A DNA stretch of 14,964 nt, from positions 1-14,964 of the forward strand of contig JALLAZ010000617.1 of assembly GCA_036939755.1 (NCBI GenBank). The letters run 5' to 3'. Source of the stretch: Stephanodiscus triporus (taxonomy: Eukaryota; Bacillariophyta; Thalassiosirophyceae; Thalassiosirales; Thalassiosiraceae). Below are positions 7,861-14,964 of the stretch, piece by piece; positions within the stretch are counted from its first letter, which is position 1, and every line of letters begins with the position of its first letter. A model generated the notes under the pieces. It saw only the letters and a program-made list of their open reading frames with translations. It searched no databases and was not told the DNA's origin. Both the position numbers and the translations under genes were made by a program.

Positions 7861-9106
7861 TTAATAAGAGCCCATCGTATTTTCAACTGGGATGATGTCC
7901 GGTAATGTTGAGTGGTTTTCACCAAAGAGATTTATGAAATCGTTTGAGGAGCTTTCGGGAGCAGAGATGTGCTTAATTTAAAGTACCACAGTGTCTCTCA
8001 AATATGATCTATACGAGTCACTCATCCAGCAGAGTCGGGCTTTAATAAAATCAACATTTAGTCCGGCTTCATCAAGCAAGACAATGGCCCATATTCTGAT
8101 AGAGTGCAATGTGAATCACATAATTCCATCTCTTGTTAGATCAGGATGGCAGACTTTTGCAACAGATTGGAGTACTTTGGCGATCTTGCTTGCTGTAAGG
8201 TATTTCGTGACACCCTGGTGAATGGCAAAAACGCCCATAGGTTGGTCATCAGATTGACCCAGGCGCTTCGCTCGCAGAAAGATTTGATATGCTGCGTGCA
8301 CCGGACATATGTTTAAATGCTTCTTGTCATCTGCGACAAAAGTTATTGATCGACCATTCTGGCGGTTCTTTTGGATTTGGAAGGTTAGCTTCATCTTTGC
8401 GGGTGGATCTGCCAAGCCATCAAGAGAATGCACCATTATCAAATGTCCTTTCTTATCATAGAACTTCCAATCCAACGGAACAAAGGCTTTAATGACTCTG
8501 TTTCCAGAAGCATATTCAAACTCATCAACCTTGTTCTGGGTAGTCTGGGCATATTCTGCAACTTGAAAATCTGCCACTCTGCCAAGAGCAATCCAATCAA
8601 AAGTAACCGATTCAGCAGAATCTCAATCCAAGGCAGATGCCTGATTTGAGATTGTGACAAATATCTCTTTCAAGATGGGACTTCCATGTCTGGCTATGTT
8701 TCCCTCACGCTCTCGCATATATATTAGTTTTCAAGTCATGTTCTCCCTGTTGGAAGGGTTTGCTGGAATGGGGAGGCCACAATACTCGAAGAGTTTGTTG
8801 ATTCTGAGCGTACCCTTGTGCTGTTGCTGACCTAGAGTTGCAATCCAGCATCAAATTTTCAATGAAGCAAGCAACAAGCCTTTCATTTCCGGGTTCATCT
8901 CCGTAGGGATCGTGAACAAACTTTTACTTGCACCAATTCAAGTACTGAGCTTGCCTAAACTGTTCTGTTTCAATTGCAGAACCTTGTTTAAGTCGGGCGA
9001 CTTTTGCGTCAATAAAATGTCCCAGATCATTGAGAGCAGCTCTTGACTCGGCTGGAAGAAACGACAGTGTTTCAACTCCGCATGATCCTGTTGAAGTTTG
9101 GAGAAA
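7861..9106 (-). pseudogene. Tyrosine recombinase (DIRS-type integrase) pseudogene
   Basis: This enzyme would insert the element by strand exchange through a Tyr nucleophile. The frame opens at 9106 (FLPAESRAALNDLG, then DAKVARLKQG, QAQYLNWC, DPYGDEPGNERLVACFIEN), shifts frame at about 8780-8800 (on to NKLFEYCGLPIPA), and continues to TAA 7863-7861 (about 415 codons). The C-terminal catalytic half shows HSIR at 8106-8095 (H-x-x-R box) and SYRSYLRDT with candidate nucleophile Tyr at 8013-8011 or 8004-8002. FQVAEYAQ near 8575-8550 aligns in position with the first-Arg box (G-x-R-x-S-E), but Gln replaces Arg. In-frame stops lie at 8926-8924, 8733-8731, 8625-8623, 8118-8116 and 7980-7978. The first part overlaps the end of pol in another frame. 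The family call is strong and the copy is inactive. Confidence 0.85.
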
Positions 9107-11834
9107 TCATATTGAAATGAGGAAGAGTTGTGAGCAGACTTTTTGATTCTTGATATCTCATCCGCATCTTGTTGGCAAGTGTGCTGATCCATTTGGCATT
9201 TATGCCAACGTCCAAGCCAATCAAAAGCCCACAGAAGAATCTTGCCAATGCACGATCGATGATTGATTTCTTGCTGGAGTGGATGGTCCCATCATTGGCA
9301 CTGATGTTGTCTCTCATGCAAAGCACCACCGGATGAGGATCAGTAATATCTTTGTCTTTGAGTACTGCAGATATAGCTGCACAGTAGTTGATGATGATAA
9401 TATATTTGAGGCAATTGATCGAGATGAAGATCTCATCTTCATTGTTCTTCATGTGCAATAAAGTTCAATGTATGCCAACGTCCAAGCCAATCAAGAGCCC
9501 ACAGAAGAATCTTGCCAATGCACAATCGATGATAGATTTCCTGCTGGTGTGGATGGTCCAATTCTTGGCACTGATGTTGTCTGTCACGCAAAGCACCACC
9601 GGATGAGGATCAGTGATATCTTTGTCTTTGAGTACTGCAGATATAGCTGCACAGTAGTTGATGATGATGATAATATATTCGAGGTAATTGATCGAGATGA
9701 AGGTCTCATCTTCATTGTTCTTCATGTGCAATAAAGTTCAATGAATGATCTCATCCGGGAATGGTATGTACCACCAGACTAGGAGTGCAGTCAAGTAGCC
9801 TCCACAAGCTCAAAGGGAGCTATCTCCAAACAAGTAAGCTGTTGGGGTTCTTGGGATGATGAAGCAGGCAATTGGTACTTCAAACGAAATTCAGGAGTCT
9901 TCTCTCAAGGCTGGATGGATGAAATCAATCACTGCTTGAATGGTTTTGTTGATAACGTAGACTTGCTTAAAGTGATTCACCATCTTGGCCACAGTTTTCA
10001 AAGCAAAATTCAACTCCTTGGCAAATTCAGATTGATTGCCGGAGAATTGCTTGTGTTCGATGTTCCCAACAATTTCACAAAAATTTGGAGAGCAGGCCAA
10101 TAACAGTTCTTTGTTTTGCTTTAGAGCAAATGCCAATGAAGTGTAGATGTGTGTCATGATTTTGTAAGTCCAAGTGGCACCTTCACCAAGTTGAGCAAAT
10201 TTGCCAACTAGTTTCTGAATGTCAGCAACCTTGAAGATTCTTCGAGAAATGGGCCAGCTTTCAAGCCGGAAATCTCTCACTTGATCCCTATATTCAGGAG
10301 TGATTCCAACAGTGAGCTTGTTTAGAAAATTTCTTCTATTGTAGCTGCAAGCAAACGCAACAGTTGAACTTGTTATTCGCAGAAGCTAAGATGTCATCAA
10401 CATAAATGAAGGCTTCAAGAAATCCATTGAGGTCTTGAATGCCAGGGTTCAAAGGGCATGCAACCGCCCAGACGAATTTTCCCATGTGAGTATCTTTGTC
10501 CTCCAACTTGAGCATGTCAAGGAGATCTTTGTGTTTTGAAATAAGATTAAGCCTCGTTGAGTATTCAATGATGAGAGCTTCGATTGCCCTGCAGAGAAGC
10601 ATTGAATCCAATGACCATGCTTGTTGCCAAGAAGTACATTTTCTCAGCCACAAATCCAAAAGCTCCTGTAAGATCAGCATGGACTCTCGGGAAACAGAAG
10701 CAAGCTGTTATGTCCGTAAGAGCAAGATATATCTTGCTATTTGGATCACTGATTCGCCAATTATAAATTCATTGGAGCAACTTAAATTTGGCTGCTTTGA
10801 AAGTAATACTTGCTTTGAACTTGGCGGTGTTCATATCATTTAAGACAATCTCGTGAGGATGGCTTTTTGTTGAAGCATCAAAGATGACTCGGGGGTTCTT
10901 GCTGGGCTTGATCTGCATGCCTTGAGCTGTATGACGACACCATGGTGAAAAATGAAGGACCCAAAGCTTCACAGGAAGCAGGTGACTATGCCTATCCTCT
11001 TTGTTCATTGTCTTAGTGACAGCTTCAGGGTGCAATTTGAAAGTTGCTTAATTGTCCTTTTGGATTATTGAAGCTTTCATGGCCAGCGTTTCCTCAAAAC
11101 TAAGCTTGGAGGGGCAACCTTGGGTCAGGATCCGTTTGATATGAGCAGCATCAAGTTCATCAATGAAGTTGAGACGTCGCTCAGGATCTGATTCACGTCC
11201 CTGTTTTCACCAACATATTTGCCCTTGAGGTACCTGATTACCATCCTGGGATGTAAGGAATAGTGGATGGCACATGCAGTTGCCATGTTCAGTCGAATTG
11301 GATCAATTGCAGTTTGTTCTGCATATCCAATTCTTGGAATTCTCATCCTAGAAAAATCCATCATTCTCAAATCAATGACATCATGAATCATCTCTCGGTA
11401 CAAAGAGTTGACTTGAGACAGGTTTGTCACATCTTCATTCGTCAGAAAAGATTCGGAAGTCTTGATGAGCTTGACTATCACATTATCAAGACATAGATCC
11501 GATACTCGGTACTGGTGATTCAGACTTGATTTCATCAAGCAACCACAGACGAGTTGGGAGATGGTAGGAGAGATGATGGGTATGGAAGTTGGCTCACCTT
11601 GTTTGACAATGTCTTTAATGCCCCGCTTCTGGCATGATATATCATATTCAGCAATAATTGCATTCTTGTTGATGGGATAAGATAATTTTGGTCCAGATGA
11701 ATTCAAACAAGCTTTCTTCAACGAATTAACTTGGCAAACATCTGGTGCATGTTTCGATGTGATGCTTTTTTTACTTGGCATTATGCTATCATGTATGGAT
11801 GAATAGAGTGAGCAGCCAAGATTATCGGATTGGC
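8938..11834 (-). pseudogene. Reverse transcriptase-RNase H (pol) pseudogene
   Basis: The polyprotein would copy element RNA into DNA. The frame is readable from a splice-acceptor-like CAG ending at 11835 (first ATG 11781-11779) to TGA 8940-8938. The N-terminal part (to 11125) includes VNSLYREMIHDVI and LKGKYVGENRDV. RT signatures are KNPRVIFDASTK, motif A LTDITACF (10720-10697), and motif C YVDD (10404-10393). RNase H signatures are GDSSL (about 9827-9813), INYLEY (9692-9675) and VTDN (about 9587-9576). The C-terminus contains FQYDFSKLQQDHAELKHC and ends LGKLST. Damage includes frameshifts near 11180, 10590, 10360 and 9190, and stops at 11050-11048, 10771-10769, 9893-9891, 9812-9810, 9740-9738 and 9467-9465. 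Only about 30 codons separate YVDD from LTVGITPEYR, suggesting an internal deletion. The RNase H block is duplicated. No integrase domain is seen. Confidence 0.85.
9201..9743. repeat. Tandem duplication, 270 bp + 273 bp, inside RNase H
   Basis: 9201-9470 and 9471-9743 are head-to-tail copies differing by 14 substitutions (9 transitions, 5 transversions by eye) and one GAT trinucleotide insertion in the second. Both lengths are multiples of three, so the pol frame runs through both. On the minus strand, copy 9471-9743 comes first and keeps INYLEY and VTDN. The other copy reads INCLKY (catalytic Glu to Lys) and MRDN. Each carries the same TGA (9465-9467 and 9738-9740) at its start. Confidence 0.95.
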
Positions 11835-11955
11835 CTGAAAAGGCAATGCGCAAAATAAAATAATATAACTCTGATAAGTCATACGAAAGCTGAATATGCA
11901 GATGAAAGCAGTTCAGAATTTCTCCGAATAATTGAAAATGTGAAGGGTGAAGGGT
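11835..11955 (-). promoter_or_regulatory. Gag-pol intergenic segment ending in 3' splice acceptor-like sequence
   Basis: Read on the minus strand, the spacer after the gag stop ends in a T-rich tract, TTATATTATTTTATTTTGCG then CATTGCCTTTTCAG, with CAG at 11837-11835. CTTATCA-type branch-like sequence lies a few tens of bases upstream. This is a strong-looking acceptor 54 bp before the first pol ATG. Confidence 0.4.
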
Positions 11956-12133
11956 CTACGCAGTCTTGGGACCGTTCAAATCACCTAGGAGGTAAGGACA
12001 CTTTTCAGGGACCGTGACCTTATGCTTCACAAGAGTCTCAGCATCAAACCCAAAATTTTTTGCCCTGAGTCGCATGGCAGTGCTCAAGGATCTTCATTTG
12101 GTCAGCGGCAGGGATCTTGTCCCACTTTTCAAT

Positions 12134-12199
12134 GTGCTCAAAATCACAAGCTTGATTGGGCTTGGAGCATATCTTATCATGAAATGAAAAGAAAGAACA
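12134..12199 (-). other. CCCH-like zinc-finger motif in gag
   Basis: The 22 codons read Cys, nine residues, Cys, six residues, Cys, three residues, His. This is one residue longer in the first two gaps than the classical CCCH finger (C-x8-C-x5-C-x3-H). Retroelement capsid proteins commonly use Cys/His fingers to bind RNA, so this supports a nucleocapsid-type role. Confidence 0.6.
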
Positions 12200-13264
12200 C
12201 AACTTCTTCTCAAGGTCATTTGGGAACAACTCAGCAATTGGAGTTCCCTCCTTGCAGTAGAGTAAGCCAGCTTTGGTGAAGTCCTTGGCAGCAGGTTTGA
12301 CTTTCTGCTTTTTCCGGTACGTTCGCAAGCGGGAGTGCCAGGAGGCAAAGCATCAGGCTTGACCTTCAGGGCTGCAATTTCAGCAACATGGGCAACCACA
12401 TTCATGATTTTAGGGTTTGCATCATGAGGGGTGAAGTTGGGGACGGTGTCAGGGACCGTGCCTTCCATAATGTTGTTCTCGATGTTGGCAAAGAACCTTG
12501 TGATGAATTTCACAATTTTGAGGACGAGGTCAACTTTCAAGTTGTTTCCATCATTTCCATGCTCGATCAAGCTATTGGTCAAAAAACTTGCAAGCTGAGA
12601 CAAAAGTTTGTGCAACATATTTAAAAAAAATTATGGCAGTTGTGGGACCTTCTCACGGACTTCAGTATGCCACTTGATGAACTCAGGATGCTTGATCACT
12701 TTGATAGTCCTGATGCAAATGGAGTAGAGCAAGAGGGTAGAATTTCCAGCCCAAATGTCAAAGTCAAAGATGGCTGTGATATGGCTGTGATAACACAGCA
12801 GATGTTTGCGCAGATTTTCACAGTGCATTCCATATTCTGGATTTTCCCAGACCTTCGATGGTGATTTTGATAGCCTTGCGATGAGACTCAACAAAGTCAA
12901 ACTCTCGCTTGTTCTTGGCAACTTGCTCAGCATCACAATGAGCACTGACTTTCTCAAGATCGTTTTGAGCAACGAAAGTCAAAATAGTAATATAATTGGT
13001 CTCGTAGTTCAAGGATTCAAGATTGTTGTGGAGAAAGTTGGCACCAAGGAGGGCAGAAGCAAAATTCTTTGAGATGTGATGCATTGACTTGCTGGTTGTG
13101 AGCAAACTGAGCCTCTCAGCTCGATGAAATTTGGCTTGGTGTCCTGGTCTCACATGGTCGTTGTGAGCCGTCAACTTACATTGATTGGTCAGGTCGAGTA
13201 GCTCAATCGAAATCAATTGTGTCAAAGTTCGCGCGGTCATCGCGACATTGTTTCTTCGAGGCAC

Positions 13265-13550
13265 TGGTCACGGCACAGAGTCGAATGGGTCTGATAGACT
13301 CAAGATATTATATCAGGGCATGGCTATTGATATAGACTATGGCCTTGGCCGAGGAGGTCACACGGACGCCCTACCCCTATTCATCATGGTCTAAATGACA
13401 GTTATGAGAATTATAAGCTATGCTTTTGGTGGTTCTGTTGAACCATCACGTTGAAGGAGAGGCAACGTGTTTGGGTCCGTGCCTGGCACGTGCCCACTCC
13501 GTCTGACATGTGCTCACTCCGGTACAAGGTACATACGGGCGGACAGAATC
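13265..13550. other. Non-coding interruption within gag
   Basis: Between two gag-like segments no minus-strand frame looks coding. The stretch is richer in GC (for example GGCCTTGGCCGAGGAGGTC at about 13341-13359) and has stops in all minus frames. It could be an inserted fragment or a highly decayed gag portion. Confidence 0.35.
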
Positions 13551-14372
13551 ACCTGTCAGATTCTGCCTCTTTCTCATCAAAATTGATTTGGGTTTCATAC
13601 GCAAGGGGGAGAGAATCGCTCCCCCCACTTGCCCACAGATGAGCATAATTCTGCAGATTGTCCTTCCATTTGCCACTTGGCAGGCTGAAAACTTGGATGA
13701 ATGGATACTCGAAGATTTTTCTGTCAAGAGAACAATCCGTGACATATTTAGCATCAAGCTTGTCATGGCTTTCTTGTTTTTAGACTCTATCAGATATCTT
13801 ATCCACGCATTTCTTGATGTTTTTGTTTTGGATAAAATGCTCCTTTATTAGCTTTGCCCATGTAGCATGTTTTGGCGACATTGTTCCAATCTTGTCTTGA
13901 AAGTCGTCATCATGTATAGAAGCTTCAACTGCATTCATGCCAAATAGGATGGGTGCTAGCATAGGAAAGTAAGTGAGTCCCAATTCTGCAGTTGCAGACT
14001 CCCAGGATGTGCCTTGAAAGTATTTCGATGGGAGAGATACTTTGGGGCAAATCGCATCAGGGATGTCGGCATACTTCTTGATCACGGTGATGAAACCAAA
14101 ATCAGATGTATTGACAAATACAAATGAGGGTTCGTTGCTAGTATTGGAGCTGTTACCCAGAATGGCTGAGGCTTCTCCACGGATATTTGGGATGATGGTT
14201 GGCATTATGAGGTTTGTGATGTCTCCTGCCTTGTTGATGCCCATCACACCGGCAATTTTGTTTGAAGGATCAGCAATGCTCGACGCAAGCACAGAGGCAG
14301 ACCAAGTGAGCCAATTCTTGAGGTGGGTGTCAGAAGGGTCCTGAGACTTGAGGTATGATTCTGGCATGAGGG

Positions 14373-14564
14373 CTGTAAAAAGATTAAGAAATCAGCATGC
14401 ATTTAGTTCGATGATTTCATTTTGGTAATATAATGGCGGAATTAGGACCATCCTGTGTGCAAGTACGCATCCGTCTATCCACAGAGAGCATCTGAGAATC
14501 ATTATGATCTCTACAAAACAGGGACCGTAAAGTTATTTATTTGTACGGATTCCTACAGGTTTAC
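14373..14564 (-). promoter_or_regulatory. Possible leader intron before gag (192 bp)
   Basis: On the minus strand a donor-like CCAG|GTAAAC has its GT at 14564-14563. An acceptor, TGATTTCTTAATCTTTTTACAG, ends at 14373, six bases before the gag ATG. Both ends fit GT-AG consensus and the acceptor has a good pyrimidine tract. This is a prediction only. Confidence 0.4.
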
Positions 14565-14591
14565 CTGGTCTTTAGGGTCCTGTGTTTTGTA
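14512..14591. repeat. Nested inverted repeat in the element leader
   Basis: The left arm TACAAAACAGGGACCGTAAAG (14512-14532) pairs with the right arm at 14570-14591. The right arm reverse-complements to a sequence matching at 19 of 22 positions with one gap. The 37-nt loop contains a smaller perfect hairpin CAGGT-TT-ACCTG (14556-14567), which overlaps the donor-like site. This could be a terminal structure of the element. Confidence 0.55.
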
Positions 14592-14964
14592 ACATTTTTT
14601 TAGTTAGCGTAGCGCTAGATAAAATAGAATCCTTCTCTCGCCTCCAATGTTACATCGGAGATTTGTGAGGGATCCCGCCTTTTGAGGTGGCTCATATCAT
14701 GTGCACCCTATTCCCCAAGGTGTCAAGAGCAAGATCTGTTAGTGTGGCTATCTGGGAGAGGGTGGAGTGGAGATCGCGGCGGCGTCAACACAATCACAAC
14801 GAAAATCCCACACGGGCGGGAAGGATCGATTGCAAGAAAATTAAAACAAACTACGGCGGAGCTGACGCTGGCAATGGGCAATCCCCATCACCTAGTCCAA
14901 CACCCGTATTTATAACACATAGAAATCAATTTATATTGCATTAATCATCATTTTTATCTAGCTA
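14592..14964. other. Right flank, no supported gene
   Basis: It contains a poly-T run (14595-14601), the TAGCG direct repeat and AGCGCT palindrome around 14604-14616, and short plus-strand ORFs in two overlapping frames (14682-14944) without recognisable motifs. The end is AT-rich. Confidence 0.4.

Larger units (their letters stand above)
11956..14367 (-). pseudogene. Gag-like protein pseudogene with CCCH-like zinc finger
   Basis: The capsid-like ORF of the element. ATG at 14367 (MPESYLKSQDPSDTHLKNW) opens 195 codons to TAA 13782-13780. The same frame resumes (DKLDAKYVTDCSLDRKIF, then NLQNYAHLWASGG) to TGA 13551-13549. The middle part lies at 13264-12840 (HVRPGHQAKFHRAERLSLL, KREFDFVESHRK) and another frame at 12850-12315, with TAA at 12633-12631. 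The C-terminal part (12328-12044) has a finger-like C-x9-C-x6-C-x3-H at 12199-12134, then KILEHCHATQGKK. After a frameshift in the A/T run at about 12055, it ends KVTVPEKCPYLLGDLNG to TAG 11958-11956. Length would be about 800 aa before damage. The 13265-13550 stretch is poorly coding and may be an insertion. The gag role is inferred from position and the finger. Confidence 0.7.
7861..14591 (-). mobile_element. Degenerate DIRS-like (tyrosine recombinase) retrotransposon
   Basis: In minus-strand order the segment encodes a gag-like protein with a CCCH-like finger, a reverse transcriptase with YVDD, an RNase H domain with Asp/Glu/Asp motifs, and a tyrosine recombinase with HSIR and a C-terminal Tyr. 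There is no DDE integrase, protease or envelope. This order (gag, RT-RH, YR), with YR overlapping the pol end, is characteristic of DIRS-order elements. No frame is intact and many stops and frameshifts occur. Outer limits are uncertain: 7861 is the recombinase stop, and 14591 is the far arm of an inverted repeat in the leader. LTRs or split direct repeats were not found by eye. Confidence 0.85.

Noticed and set aside
8938..11834. Ty1/copia assignment based on YVDD
   Set aside because: No integrase or protease is seen upstream of the RT, no LTRs were found, and a tyrosine recombinase follows and overlaps pol. DIRS order fits better.
12006..14528. CAGGGACCGT present exactly three times (12006, 12450, 14519)
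   Set aside because: Two occurrences are explained by gag codons (TVPE, TVPD). A few matching 10-mer pairs are expected in 2.5 kb.
14682..14944. Two overlapping plus-strand ORFs at the right edge
   Set aside because: Overlapping frames of similar length without motifs or splice context; most likely chance.
1..14964. CRISPR array, rRNA, bacterial promoter/RBS signals
   Set aside because: No regularly spaced identical repeats with unique spacers, no rRNA-like conserved stretches, and the content is eukaryotic.

Overview
The window looks like nuclear DNA of a protist, most plausibly a diatom or related stramenopile alga. That is an inference from short GT-AG introns, a GAC/TCG-triplet-rich coding style, and a decayed tyrosine-recombinase retrotransposon of a type I associate with diatom genomes. 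No bacterial operon layout, tRNA, rRNA or CRISPR array was seen.

Layout. (1) 1-3440: repeat-rich, mostly non-coding DNA. It holds a weak minus-strand low-complexity reading frame (921-112, one internal stop), a 75-bp tandem duplication inside it, a weak small minus-strand ORF (1533-1201), two diverged copies of a hairpin-bearing repeat, a cassette repeat in inverted orientation (2074-2524), and a small inverted repeat (2660-2744). (2) 3443-6552: the only gene that looks intact, a large plus-strand WD40-type beta-propeller protein with a long low-complexity N-terminus. Its 3' end probably contains two short introns. (3) 6553-7860: AT-rich intergenic DNA with a dense GAATTC palindrome cluster and a C-tract repeat. 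(4) 7861 to about 14591, minus strand: one degenerate DIRS-like retroelement in the order gag, then RT/RNase H, then tyrosine recombinase. It carries many stops and frameshifts and an internal tandem duplication of an RNase H block. (5) 14592-14964: flank without a supported gene.

How it fits together. The retroelement has no retroviral-type integrase. Its last ORF is a tyrosine recombinase overlapping the end of pol in another frame, which is the DIRS-order strategy. The gag-like protein has a CCCH-like zinc finger near its C-terminus. Splice-acceptor-like sequences stand just before gag and just before pol, so the living ancestor may have used splicing to express its ORFs. The element looks inactive: catalytic residues are lost, and at least one nonsense codon predates the internal duplication. 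The WD40 gene has no visible functional link to the element.
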